Position numbers and translations under genes: made by a program. Positions 1 to 10,490 of a DNA stretch of 64,000 bases are shown here, piece by piece (the stretch's first letter is position 1; each line of letters starts with the position of its first letter). The notes under the pieces were generated by a model. That model did not search any database. It had not been told where the DNA came from and saw only the letters and a program-made list of their open reading frames with translations. This DNA is from Flavobacteriales bacterium (lineage in GTDB: Bacteria > Bacteroidota > Bacteroidia > Flavobacteriales_F > PHOS-HE28), in assembly GCA_016712535.1 (NCBI GenBank), contig JADJQW010000002.1:806001-870000 (forward strand). Reading direction: 5' to 3'.

Positions 1-486
1 GCGGAGGGAAGGGTGAAGCTCTTCGATCGCAAGGGGAATGCGCGTGGATCAGTGAAGCTGTCGCTTCCCCGCGTGAAGGAGGTGCTGGCTGTTGAGGCCG
101 GGCAGCAAGTGAAGGACACACGCGTGACGTGGATGGACCAGGATCTGGCGGTGCGCGTGAATCGATTGGACGGCGAATCGGAGGACGCGGCATTCTCTGA
201 AGTCGGCGACTTTGATGGCGATGGTGTGCCGGAGGTGATCGTCATGGAATCAGATGCGAGCCGGGCCCGTTCAGGATCCGCCATCGCTGCCGATGGCCAA
301 CTGGCCTTCGGCGAAATCGAGGAGGCCACCGGCCGGGCTTGGCGGTATGCGCCCATGGGTGCTGAACCACCGGTAACGGGCGCGGTCCGGTGGGCGCTTG
401 GCGACCTGAATCTCGACGGCGGGCTGGAGCTGGTCGGGGCGGATGGAGGCGCAATGATCACCGCGCACCGCGCACCTTCGCCGTGA
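1..486 (+). CDS. C-terminal end of a protein with FG-GAP/VCBS-like calcium loops (5' partial)
   Basis: The reading frame is open from the first base of the window, so the true start lies upstream; a GTG at 13 is only the first possible internal start. Two stretches resemble the Asp-rich loops of FG-GAP/VCBS beta-propeller repeats: GDFDGDGVPEVIV near residue 70 and GDLNLDGGLELV near residue 135, counted from the GTG. Such loops usually bind calcium in secreted or surface proteins. No sorting domain is visible at the C-terminus, which ends in HRAPSP. The function of the whole protein cannot be judged from this fragment. It is followed 61 bases later by the potassium transporter pair on the same strand. 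Confidence 0.6.
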   Translation, partial: AEGRVKLFDRKGNARGSVKLSLPRVKEVLAVEAGQQVKDTRVTWMDQDLAVRVNRLDGESEDAAFSEVGDFDGDGVPEVIVMESDASRARSGSAIAADGQLAFGEIEEATGRAWRYAPMGAEPPVTGAVRWALGDLNLDGGLELVGADGGAMITAHRAPSP

Positions 487-547
487 AAGCAGGCTTCGCA
501 ACCCTAGTTTTGCCGCGGCCTCCCGGTGGCGCTTGCCGCCATGCCTC

Positions 548-2308
548 ATGAAGCGAGCACTTCTCCGCACCGTTCTCCGCAGGGAAGTGGTGGGCCTGGC
601 CCGTGTCACGGTGATCGTGCTCACGGTTTTCCTGGTGCTGCTCGAATTCGGCTACCGCAGTGATGCGGATACCCGTGCCTTGCTCGAGCAGTTGAGCTAT
701 GGCCTCGTGATCGCGGCTTCGTTCGTGACCCTGGGCAGCCTGCTGCGCACCGGGATGAAAGGCGAGCACATGCGCCGCGCGGAGATCATCTGGTTCGTGA
801 CCGCCTTGGCCCTGATCATCGGAAAGGCGGTCGCCGTGCCTTTCGTGGTCAATCTGGGGCGATGGCCCTTGCTCGTCTTCCTGCTCGTGTTCTCCTTCAT
901 CGAGCTCTCCCGCCTGGAGATCGGCCGCAACAGCACCTTGTTCAATCCCGCGCTCCTCTTCGTCACGAGCTTCATCATCCTCATCGCCCTCGGCGCCGCG
1001 CTGCTCCTGCTGCCCAATTCCACCACCCGGCCCATCTCGCTGGTCGATGCGGTCTTCACCAGCACCAGCGCGGTCTGCGTCACGGGCCTCAGCACCATCG
1101 ATGTCGGGAAGGACCTTACCGAGATGGGTCAGTGGGTGCTGCTGCTGCTGATCCAGCTCGGCGGCCTGGGCGTGATGACGTTCACCAGCTTCTTCGCCTT
1201 CTTCTTCAAGGGCCGCAGCTCGCTTGAGGAGCAGCTGCGTGTGCGCGACCTGGCGAACACCACGCTCAGCGGCGCGCGCGGCTTCATCGTCCAGGTCATT
1301 GTCTTCTCGATCCTCGTGGAGCTCATCGGCGCCGCATTGATCTACGCCAACCTGCCGCCGGACGGATTCGCCACTGCCGGGGAGAGCCTCTTCTTCTCGC
1401 TTTTCCATTCGGTCTCCGCGTTCAACAACGCCGGGTTCTCCACCAAGAGCCTTGGCCTCTACGATCCAGCCCTGCGCTTCAACTACCCGCTCATGTGGGT
1501 CGTGGCGCTGCTCATCATCTTCGGCGGGCTCGGATTCGGCATCATCTTCAACTTCAGCCGGTACGTGCGCGCATGGATCGTCGAGCGCATCCGACGGCTG
1601 TTCACCGGTGCCCCCGTGAAGCGGCACCCGCGCGTCGTGAACCTCAGCACCCGGCTCGTGCTCCTGACCACGGCGTTCCTCATCCTGACCGGAACCGCTT
1701 CAATCCTCGTATTCGAGTGGAACCGGTCGCTGGCCGAGCATTCCTCCTGGTGGGGGCGCTTCTCCGTGGCCTTCTTCACGGGCATCACGCCGCGCACAGC
1801 AGGCTTCAACGTGGTTGACTATGGCGCGCTCACCGTGCCGGCCTTGATGATCACGATCCTGCTCATGTACATCGGCGGCTCCCCGGGATCAACGGCCGGT
1901 GGGATCAAGACCACCACCTTCGGTGTGGCCACGTTGAACATCTTCGCCACCGCCCGTGGGCGCCGTCGCATCGAATTCCTCGGTCGCGAGATCAGCAACC
2001 TGAGCACCCGCCGCGCCTTTGCCACCATCGTGCTCTCCCTCATCTTCCTCGGGCTCTCCGTGAGCGTGGTCGCTTCGCTCGAGAAGGAGCATGGGCTCAT
2101 GCCCATCGCGTTCGAGTGCTTCAGCGCCTTCGGCACCGTCGGCTTGAGCATGAACCTCACCCCGCAGCTCGGTGATGCCGCGCGCCTGGCCCTGGTCGTG
2201 GTGATGTTCGTGGGCCGCGTGAGCGCGTTGACCCTGCTCGTCAGCGTGCTTCGCCAGGTGCAAGTGAGCAAGTACCGTTACCCCAAGGAGGACATCCTCA
2301 TCAACTGA
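548..2308 (+). CDS. ktrB: TrkH/KtrB-family potassium uptake channel subunit
   Basis: A 586-residue polytopic membrane protein that forms the ion-conducting subunit of a Trk/Ktr potassium transporter. Four pore-loop filter motifs with the expected central glycine are visible: VCVTGLS (176-182), NNAGFST (293-299), RTAGFN (416-421) and GTVGLS (529-534). About 120 extra N-terminal residues form additional membrane segments before the core. The ATG at 548 is preferred; an in-frame TTG at 533 would add five residues (MPPCL). The regulatory RCK subunit follows after 6 bases, so the two are surely co-transcribed. Because the partner has a single RCK unit, the pair looks more like KtrAB than classical TrkAH; the symbol reflects that and is not certain. 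Confidence 0.93.
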   Translation: MKRALLRTVLRREVVGLARVTVIVLTVFLVLLEFGYRSDADTRALLEQLSYGLVIAASFVTLGSLLRTGMKGEHMRRAEIIWFVTALALIIGKAVAVPFVVNLGRWPLLVFLLVFSFIELSRLEIGRNSTLFNPALLFVTSFIILIALGAALLLLPNSTTRPISLVDAVFTSTSAVCVTGLSTIDVGKDLTEMGQWVLLLLIQLGGLGVMTFTSFFAFFFKGRSSLEEQLRVRDLANTTLSGARGFIVQVIVFSILVELIGAALIYANLPPDGFATAGESLFFSLFHSVSAFNNAGFSTKSLGLYDPALRFNYPLMWVVALLIIFGGLGFGIIFNFSRYVRAWIVERIRRLFTGAPVKRHPRVVNLSTRLVLLTTAFLILTGTASILVFEWNRSLAEHSSWWGRFSVAFFTGITPRTAGFNVVDYGALTVPALMITILLMYIGGSPGSTAGGIKTTTFGVATLNIFATARGRRRIEFLGREISNLSTRRAFATIVLSLIFLGLSVSVVASLEKEHGLMPIAFECFSAFGTVGLSMNLTPQLGDAARLALVVVMFVGRVSALTLLVSVLRQVQVSKYRYPKEDILIN

Positions 2309-2314
2309 CCACAC

Positions 2315-3004
2315 ATGAAGATCGCAGTGTTCGGCCTCGGCAATTTCGGCAAGCACCTCTCCATCAAGCTCACGGGCATGGGCCACGAGGTGATCGCCAT
2401 CGACCACGACATGGACAAGGTGGAGGCGATCAAGAGTGAAGTGAGCTACGCGGTCTGCCTGGAGAGCAACGACCCGCAGGCCATGAGCACCTTGCCGCTC
2501 AACGATGTCGATGCCGCCGTGGTGGCCATTGGCGAGAATGAGGGCGCCAACATCATGACCACCGCCCTGCTGGTGAACCTGAAGCTGAAGCGCGTGATCA
2601 GCCGGGCGATCAATCCGCTTCACGAGATGGTGCTCAATTCCATGGGCGTCACCGATATCGTTCACCCGGAGGAGAAAGCGGCCGAGGGCCTCGCGCGCAA
2701 GCTGAACCTGCGCCGCCTTGTGGATCAGTTCGAATTGCCCGGCGGCTTCATCATCGCCGAGATCGTGGTGCCCGACAAATTCGTGGGCAAGCCCTTGAAC
2801 CAGATCGTGGAGCTGCGCCAGCGCCAACTGGGCCTGGTCACCGTGCTGCGGAAGGAGAGCGAGAAGAGCTTCCTCGGCCGCCGCGCCATCAAGCTCGGTG
2901 CGCTGGGCGTCATGGATCCGGACTTCGTGCCCGAGAAAGGCGACATCCTCGTGCTCTTCGGCACCAAGGAAGAGGTGGTGCGGTTCACCGGGGAGAATGA
3001 CTGA
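2315..3004 (+). CDS. ktrA: Ktr/Trk potassium uptake regulatory subunit (RCK_N + RCK_C)
   Basis: A 229-residue cytoplasmic gating subunit that binds nucleotide and controls the adjacent KtrB-type channel. The N-terminal Rossmann fold begins with MKIAVFGLGNFGKHL, containing the GxGxxG dinucleotide motif (residues 7-12) and an acidic residue at the end of strand 2 (AIDHD). Residues 1 to about 120 form RCK_N; about 135 to 225 form the TrkA_C domain ending in KGDILVLFGTKEEV. The length fits single-RCK KtrA proteins (about 220 residues), about half of E. coli TrkA. It starts 6 bases after ktrB. Confidence 0.93.
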   Translation: MKIAVFGLGNFGKHLSIKLTGMGHEVIAIDHDMDKVEAIKSEVSYAVCLESNDPQAMSTLPLNDVDAAVVAIGENEGANIMTTALLVNLKLKRVISRAINPLHEMVLNSMGVTDIVHPEEKAAEGLARKLNLRRLVDQFELPGGFIIAEIVVPDKFVGKPLNQIVELRQRQLGLVTVLRKESEKSFLGRRAIKLGALGVMDPDFVPEKGDILVLFGTKEEVVRFTGEND

Positions 3005-3013
3005 ATGCGGGTG

Positions 3014-3036
3014 GAAGGTTGTCCCGGCTCATGGCC
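3014..3036. repeat. Small GC-rich hairpin between ktrA and the globin gene
   Basis: Inverted repeat with arms TCCCGGC and GCCGGGA around a 5-base loop. It resembles the dispersed hairpins with CCCGGCC/GGCCGGG arms found between genes in many bacteria. No run of T follows, so it is a weak terminator candidate. The 130-base gap between the two genes holds nothing else that I can identify. Confidence 0.4.
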
Positions 3037-3134
3037 GGGATGACGGTCGGGAGTTGTCCGCCTTCGCGAGGCGTTTCGGCGTTTGAAGGTTGGGCCGGCG
3101 TACAGGCCTATGCACTGTTGAGGATCGGAAGTTG

Positions 3135-3500
3135 ATGAAGCACGACATCCGCACGGCTGAAGACATCGACCAGCTCGTGCGGTCGTTCTACCAGCGCTCG
3201 CGGCCCGATGCGCTGATCGGCCACTTCTTCACGCACCTGGATTGGGACCTTCACATCCCGCGCATCGTTTCGTTCTGGCGCATGGTGCTGCTCGGCGACC
3301 GTGAATACCAAGGCGACCCGATGACCGCGCACGTCCAGCTTGCCCGGGAGCAGCCCCTGTCGAAGGCCCACTTCGAGCGTTGGCTCCTTCATTGGGACGC
3401 CGCAGCAGATGGACTCTTCGCAGGCCCGAAGGCCGATGAGGCCAAACAACGCGCGCGCACCATTGCGGCGGTGATGGCCCACAAGGTGGGTGCGCTGTGA
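3135..3500 (+). CDS. Group III truncated haemoglobin
   Basis: A 121-residue protein with the pattern of group III truncated globins: an N-terminal helix (IDQLVRSFYQ), DWDLHIPRIVSFWRMVLLG with the conserved FW pair, then GDPMTAHVQL and PLSKAHFERWL covering the E to F helices with the likely haem-ligating histidine, and a C-terminal helix (AIAAVMAHK-like). Group III globins bind O2, NO or similar small ligands; the physiological role is generally unclear. The ATG at 3135 is chosen because upstream in-frame sequence (GTG at 3090) is not globin-like. It stands alone between the potassium transporter and a lipoprotein gene. Confidence 0.88.
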   Translation: MKHDIRTAEDIDQLVRSFYQRSRPDALIGHFFTHLDWDLHIPRIVSFWRMVLLGDREYQGDPMTAHVQLAREQPLSKAHFERWLLHWDAAADGLFAGPKADEAKQRARTIAAVMAHKVGAL

Positions 3501-3631
3501 TTCCCGACCGGAATTCAGTACGCTGTTGACTTCGTTTCGCCTGGTGGCCTTGAAGCACGATGCATATTCCCCGGATAACTTGGGTCACCTTCCTGCGTTG
3601 GTGGCATGAATAAAAAACAAAGCCTGAACGG

Positions 3632-5413
3632 ATGGAACGCCTGATCCCAATCGCTCTTCTGCTGATGACCGCAGCATGCGGCACTGCTGTCCAGGAAAAC
3701 GGCTCAATTGTTCGAACGGATGCCCCAGCGCAGAGCGTCGGCGTTGAAGCGAGCGAACGGAACCTGGTTAAGGCCGAAGGAGTTGCTGAATCGAGCACTG
3801 GTCAAGGCCTCGTTGGGTCAATCGCCAATGCGTACAGCGGGATCGATGATTCGCTCTGGCGCGCCTTGCTCAGGGACCCAAGGGCGGGCGCGAGTGGATT
3901 GGACCCAGCGCGGAACCATCGGCTTGTGGGCGAGAGGGGAGAAGTGGTCCTGATCCCGGCGAACAGCTTGGAGCATGATGATGGGAGCCTTGCCACCGGG
4001 CCGGTCGAAGTGCGCTGGGCCTTCGCCGAGCGCCCTGTGGACTTCGTTATGATGCGGGCGCCTACCGTGAGCGGCAATGCCCTTTTGGGCAGCGGCGGCT
4101 CTTTCTTCCTGGAAGCAATGCAACAAGGAAAGCCCTTACGGATCAAGGAGGGCCTCGATTGGGTGGTGCGCATGCCTGCTGAACCGGTGGCCCTTTTCCC
4201 CGATAAGCCGATGCGCCACTTCAGCGGGCGGAGGGGAGCGGATGGGGAGGTGACTTGGACACTTGAGCCTCAAGAGCGCATCGAAATGGAGCCGGTGACC
4301 TACACGTATTTTACGATTCCGCAGAAGGACCTGCCCGGCCGATCATACTTCGCTCGCATCGATTCACTCGCGAAGCGCTATCCGGAGCGGAACAATGCCG
4401 TGACCGCGCCTTCGGCTGAATTGGCCATGGGCCGGGATAAAGCGCTCATCGCACGCATGGCGCTCGCGTTCTACGACGAGCCTCGCTACGAGGGCACCTT
4501 TGTGTGCAGCCTGCCCTTCATGGAGCGCTTGGCCTTGCTGTCGAAGGGCGTCTTCTCTCACACGCGTTCCGTCGGCAACACGCATTGGGTGGAAGAGCGC
4601 GGTGCCAACGAGCATATCATCGACGCGCTGGAAGCGTATGCCGCGCACGCCGGCAGTGAGCTATATCGCGCCGATGCCGAGGCCAGAGCGCGCATAGATC
4701 GCGCCGACGCCATCGTAGGCACCACGCCGGGCCGATCCGGATTGCACATCCAGGAGCTCAGGCAAGCGCACGCGAAGTATGCCGAGCATCACTTGGGCCT
4801 GCCGGTGGTGATCGACGACCGTGGCATTGACCTTGACCGGAGCGATGCCTTTGATCTCCTGGTCGCGCGCGGCCTCCCGATGCGCGAAGCGGACGAATTG
4901 CTGGCCGATCACGCCAGCCGGAAGACCTTGGCCGGTGGAGTGCGCCGCAACGGTCCGATTGAGGATGCTGACCTAGGCACCGAAAGGCTGAAGGACGGGC
5001 GCATGGCCGTGGTGCGCAAGCGCGCGGTGAACACGGTTCGCTTCAGCAATTTCGGCTACATCAATTGCGATCGTTTCCTGCGCGAAGAGGTGAGCACCCC
5101 GGTCGAGGTCCTTGTTCTGCTCGGCGGCGATGAGCTGAAGGACGAGGATGTGCATCTGCTCCTGCCGAGCGTCAATGGCTGCATCCGCCTGCAGCGTGAT
5201 GCAGGCGCTCGGGTTTATCGGTTGCCGCCGCAGTTCTATGGCCTACCGATAGGACAAGTTGCGCAAGCCATGGTTGTGGGAGAGCGCGACGGCCGCACGC
5301 ATTACGACCTGGTTCCTGTTTCGATCGAACGGCGCATGTCGTTGAGGCTGGAGCCGCGTCCCGGCACTCTGGACGAATTAGCGCAACGAGTCGGCGCGCT
5401 GACGGGTTCCTAG
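3632..5413 (+). CDS. Large lipoprotein of unknown function with a ZU5-like beta-sandwich region
   Basis: A 593-residue predicted lipoprotein. The signal sequence MERLIPIALLLMTAAC carries a lipobox with the lipidated cysteine at residue 16. Residues about 90-210 (VVLIPANSLEHDDGS, then FVMMRAPTVSG, GSGGSFFLEA and WVVRMPAEP) resemble a domain frequent in Bacteroidota surface proteins: a 'v-iPans' strand, a 'G-gGmf-l-A' core and an 'i-v-mP' strand, loosely like ZU5. The rest is not recognised; the C-terminal part contains the segment FSNFGYINCDRF. A 12-codon open frame (3606-3644) overlaps the start and may be chance. The gene converges on the LysM protein and overlaps its stop by a few bases. 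Confidence 0.75.
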   Translation: MERLIPIALLLMTAACGTAVQENGSIVRTDAPAQSVGVEASERNLVKAEGVAESSTGQGLVGSIANAYSGIDDSLWRALLRDPRAGASGLDPARNHRLVGERGEVVLIPANSLEHDDGSLATGPVEVRWAFAERPVDFVMMRAPTVSGNALLGSGGSFFLEAMQQGKPLRIKEGLDWVVRMPAEPVALFPDKPMRHFSGRRGADGEVTWTLEPQERIEMEPVTYTYFTIPQKDLPGRSYFARIDSLAKRYPERNNAVTAPSAELAMGRDKALIARMALAFYDEPRYEGTFVCSLPFMERLALLSKGVFSHTRSVGNTHWVEERGANEHIIDALEAYAAHAGSELYRADAEARARIDRADAIVGTTPGRSGLHIQELRQAHAKYAEHHLGLPVVIDDRGIDLDRSDAFDLLVARGLPMREADELLADHASRKTLAGGVRRNGPIEDADLGTERLKDGRMAVVRKRAVNTVRFSNFGYINCDRFLREEVSTPVEVLVLLGGDELKDEDVHLLLPSVNGCIRLQRDAGARVYRLPPQFYGLPIGQVAQAMVVGERDGRTHYDLVPVSIERRMSLRLEPRPGTLDELAQRVGALTGS

Positions 5414-6399
5414 CGCTTCGGCTTCTGCAGCCGCACCTGCTGGCCTCCGCTCAGCTTCGCATCGCGCCTGAGGCCGTTGTACTTCGCCAAGCGGTCCAGC
5501 TTCACGCCGTATTGCTGGCTCACGCCCCAGAGGCTCTCGCCTTCGCGGGCGGTATGCGTCGCGGCATCCTTCGCCTTGTTCCGCTTGGGCTGCGTGAAGA
5601 TGATCTGCCCTTCGCTGAGCGCGTCCTCCTTGTCCATGTCGTTCCAGCGGGCCAGCAGGCCGGCCGTCATCTCAAGCTCTTCCGCCAGCTTGCGGAAGCT
5701 GTCGCCTTGCTTGGCGCGCACGAACTTGATGCGGCCCTCGAAGACTTCCACGCTGCGGCCTTGCGTGATCGTGATCGACTCGCCTTCGCTGGCTGGTCGT
5801 CGGCCCTTGCGCTCGCGGCTGTGCTTGGGCTGCTCCTTGCCCACCGGTCTATGCGCCACGTCCACGCCCGTATCGAGCTTGTGCAGCTCATAGCGCTCGA
5901 TCAGGTTGATGAGCTTCTGCGGATAGCTGGGGTCGGTTGCGTAACCGGCGGTTTTCAGTCCGCGCGCCCAGCCCTTATAGTCGGTTGGCTTCAGCTCGAA
6001 CAGGCTGGAGTAGCGCGGCCGTTTCAGGAAGGTGCTGTGGTCCTCGAAGCTGTCGGCGGCGTCGCGGTACTTGCGGAAGCAATCGTTCTTCCGGTCATCG
6101 TCGTGGTAGCTCTTGCCACCGGTCCAATCCGGTGTGCATTTGATCCCGAAGTGGTTGTTCGCATCACGGGCCAATTCACTGTTGCCGTTGCCGCTCTCCA
6201 GCAGCCCTTGGGCCAGGGTGATGCTCGCTGGGATGCCATGCTGGTTCATCTTCTTCACGGCAACCGACTTCCACTGCTCGATGTACTCCTCCGCCGTGAA
6301 ACGCTTGTTCGGCGGCTGGCCTTGGGCGTGCGTCATGGGAAGCCCGGCCGCGAGGATCAGGGCGAAGCGGGTTATCCACATATCAACAGCACGGGCCAT
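5410..6399 (-). CDS. Exported glucosaminidase (GH73-like) with two LysM domains
   Basis: A 329-residue peptidoglycan hydrolase. A signal peptide ends near residue 26 (THAQ). The glucosaminidase domain spans about 40-185: LAQGLLESGNG places the likely catalytic Glu at 68, followed by NNHFGIKC and the FRKY / SFEDHSTFL segments typical of this family. Two LysM modules (about 227-272 and 283-327) would bind glycan strands. Such enzymes cleave between N-acetylglucosamine and N-acetylmuramic acid during wall remodelling. An alternative start at the second Met (residue 7) gives a more ordinary signal peptide. The stop overlaps the convergent lipoprotein gene by four bases. Confidence 0.92.
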   Translation of the reverse strand: MARAVDMWITRFALILAAGLPMTHAQGQPPNKRFTAEEYIEQWKSVAVKKMNQHGIPASITLAQGLLESGNGNSELARDANNHFGIKCTPDWTGGKSYHDDDRKNDCFRKYRDAADSFEDHSTFLKRPRYSSLFELKPTDYKGWARGLKTAGYATDPSYPQKLINLIERYELHKLDTGVDVAHRPVGKEQPKHSRERKGRRPASEGESITITQGRSVEVFEGRIKFVRAKQGDSFRKLAEELEMTAGLLARWNDMDKEDALSEGQIIFTQPKRNKAKDAATHTAREGESLWGVSQQYGVKLDRLAKYNGLRRDAKLSGGQQVRLQKPKR

Positions 6400-6470
6400 G
6401 AGCGAAGGGTGTTCTTCTGGAAGCAGCGAAACTACCGGGGCTCCAGAGGCTTATTCACGATCCATCCACA
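6372..6470. other. Cluster of DnaA-box-like sequences
   Basis: TTATCCACA (6372-6380) is an exact match to the standard DnaA box, lying in the first codons of the LysM gene. TTATTCACG (6451-6459) and CCATCCACA (6461-6469) are near matches in the adjoining divergent intergenic region. There is no AT-rich unwinding tract and no dnaA or dnaN gene in the window, so an origin is not supported; a chance cluster is quite possible. Confidence 0.2.
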
Positions 6471-6587
6471 GAGCCATCCACCGGCCTGTGTGGAAAGAAC
6501 GTGCCGGAAACGCTGCTCCGTCTGATAGCCGGAAGAACTTCACCGACCGGGCGAACCAAGCGCCCCGACGTGTGTTAACGCTGCATC

Positions 6588-6803
6588 ATGGACCGTGACG
6601 CCAGCTCCCCGAAGCCCGAAGATGACCGTATGAGCCGCTTGGGCCTGGAGCAAGGTGATTACTATTTCTCACCGGAGGGTTTCCTGGTGTTCACCGAGCA
6701 ATACCACCGCAAGCGTGGGTACTGCTGCGGCAATCGTTGCAGGCATTGCCCTTATGGCCACGAGGCGGTGAACACGGGTTCGCCTCGCCGTCGGCAGCTT
6801 TAG
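6588..6803 (+). CDS. DUF5522-type small cysteine-rich protein
   Basis: A 71-residue protein whose core, YYFSPEGFLVFTEQYHRKR followed by GYCCGNRCRHCPYGH, matches the pattern of DUF5522 proteins of Bacteroidota: a short beta region and a four-cysteine knuckle (CC-x3-C-x2-C) likely to hold a metal. No function is established. It sits in its own short transcription unit between the divergent LysM gene and urocanate hydratase. A later in-frame ATG at residue 15 (MSRLG) is also possible. Confidence 0.85.
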   Translation: MDRDASSPKPEDDRMSRLGLEQGDYYFSPEGFLVFTEQYHRKRGYCCGNRCRHCPYGHEAVNTGSPRRRQL

Positions 6804-6843
6804 GGCAAAGGGGCTTTGGTTAGCTAGCCCGATCTTCGCGGCC

Positions 6844-8872
<2,029 letters not shown>

Positions 8873-8958
8873 GCAGGATCGGTTTATTTCGACCTTCGCC
8901 CAACCTCGAGGTACGCTCCTCCGTGTAGGGGGAATGGAAGCAACCAAACCCAGCAACC

Positions 8959-10341
8959 ATGAAGTCGACTCTCCGCAATCTGGTACTCGCCCTTTCCGGC
9001 ACCATGGCCCTCTCCGCCATGGCCCAGCAGCCCTACAACGTGACCGTCACGGGTACGGTAGCAGGCTGCACGGCCAATAGCTATGTGAACATCGTCACGC
9101 TCGGAGGTACCCAGCCGAGCATCGACATTGATGTGCCGGTGCTCCCCCCGAGCTGCACGTTCAGCGTGACGCTGAACATGGCCTCGCAAGGCGGCGGGTT
9201 CACCATCAGCACGGCCTGCCTCGGCGCCATTCAATCACAAGTGGTGCAGTACCAAGTGCCGCCGATCTATGACAGCACGGCGGTCTCCGTGACCTTCAAC
9301 TGCGGCAATACCATGACCGATTGCCTCGGCGTCCCCGGAGGCAACGCGATGCCGGGCACGGCGTGCACCACCTTCCTCGGCCTGCCTGGTACTTGGAGCG
9401 CTGACTGCGTGTGCGTGGCGAATGGCGGCAACCTCGATTGCGAAGGCGTGCCCAACGGACCCGCTCAGCCAGGAACGCCATGCAGCACGCCGAATGGAGC
9501 GACGGGCCTTTGGACCGCCAACTGCGTCTGCGACACCGACACCATGGGAGGTGCCTATGATTGCCTTGGGCAATTGAATGGCCCGAACCTTCCTGGGACG
9601 CCTTGCTGGGTGCTCGGCACCAACTTCATCGGTCTATGGGATGCGAATTGTGCGTGCGTGGATAGCACCAATACCGGTGGCGGATGCATCGCCTCCTTCT
9701 GGGCCATGCAGGCCATGGAGTTCGATAGCTTGAACAATCCGAATGGTGGCGGCAGCCCGATTCCCTATGAAGTCTGGGTCTGGAACCTGAGCAGCGGCAC
9801 CGGCGGCATCACCTACAGCTGGGACTTCGGCGATGGCAGCACCAGCACGCTCGCGTACCCCACGCACACCTACGCCGGTAATGGCCCCTATCTGCTCTGC
9901 CTCACCATCAGCGATGGCACGGGCTGCACCGATCAGTTCTGCGACAGCATCTCCATGGATGGTGACGGCATCCTCGTCGGCATGGTGCTGGAGACCGGCG
10001 CCGATGGAAGCGCCGCCCGCCAGGATGGCTTCACGATCAATGTGCAGAATCCGCTCGTCATGGGTGTGAGCGATGCCGCCATGCTGAGTCAAGCGGCGAT
10101 CTGGCCCAACCCGTCCTCTGGCGAGCTCAACCTAGCGCTGATCTCGCTTGCCGATGGCTTGATCGACATCAGCATCCTTGACGTGAGCGGGCGACTGGTT
10201 CTTCGTGAGAGCCGCGCCATAGCCACCGGCCGCAACCAGCATAGCCTCGATGCCCGAGCCCTTCCTGCCGGCGTGTACACCTTGCGCGCTGCGGACCGGA
10301 GCGGGAAGGCCATCAGCCTGCGCTTCGTGAAGGCGGACTAG
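8959..10341 (+). CDS. T9SS-exported protein with three cysteine-rich repeats and a PKD domain
   Basis: A 460-residue secreted protein. A signal peptide ends near residue 22 (LSAMA). Residues 23-118 form a beta-rich N-terminal domain (YNVTVTGTVAGCT... VTFNCG). Three repeats follow at about 121-152, 160-191 and 201-233, each with DC-x-G, a PGT-x-C step, G-x-W and a closing C-x-C (four cysteines). A PKD-type domain lies at about 265-335 (SWDFGDGS, PTHTY, CLTISDG). Residues about 385-460 form a type A sorting domain (IWPNPSSGELNL ... LPAGVYTLRA) used by the type IX system for export and surface attachment. The next gene is a longer paralogue. Function unknown; adhesion or structural use is a guess. 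Confidence 0.88.
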   Translation: MKSTLRNLVLALSGTMALSAMAQQPYNVTVTGTVAGCTANSYVNIVTLGGTQPSIDIDVPVLPPSCTFSVTLNMASQGGGFTISTACLGAIQSQVVQYQVPPIYDSTAVSVTFNCGNTMTDCLGVPGGNAMPGTACTTFLGLPGTWSADCVCVANGGNLDCEGVPNGPAQPGTPCSTPNGATGLWTANCVCDTDTMGGAYDCLGQLNGPNLPGTPCWVLGTNFIGLWDANCACVDSTNTGGGCIASFWAMQAMEFDSLNNPNGGGSPIPYEVWVWNLSSGTGGITYSWDFGDGSTSTLAYPTHTYAGNGPYLLCLTISDGTGCTDQFCDSISMDGDGILVGMVLETGADGSAARQDGFTINVQNPLVMGVSDAAMLSQAAIWPNPSSGELNLALISLADGLIDISILDVSGRLVLRESRAIATGRNQHSLDARALPAGVYTLRAADRSGKAISLRFVKAD

Positions 10342-10358
10342 GCACAAGCATCCGTTCT

Positions 10359-10393
10359 GAAGGCCCTGTCAGCAACCTGCTGGCAGGGCCTTC
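10359..10393 (+). terminator. Hairpin terminator after the first T9SS repeat protein
   Basis: A 16-base stem (GAAGGCCCTGTCAGCA pairing with TGCTGGCAGGGCCTTC through one G-T pair) encloses a 3-base loop and is followed by a T-containing stretch. It lies 18 bases after the stop codon and separates the two paralogous genes into distinct units. Confidence 0.75.
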
Positions 10394-10490
10394 GCGCTTT
10401 CTTGAAGCAAGGCAGAGTATTTTTCGAGTCTGCCCAACCATGCGCTGTCCCAATCCGTGTATGGGAATGAAACCCAATCGACCCGTGAAC

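Noticed and set aside
3606..3644. Short upstream frame (12 codons) overlapping the start of the large lipoprotein gene
   Set aside because: It has no regulatory signature such as codon runs or attenuator hairpins, so it is probably chance.
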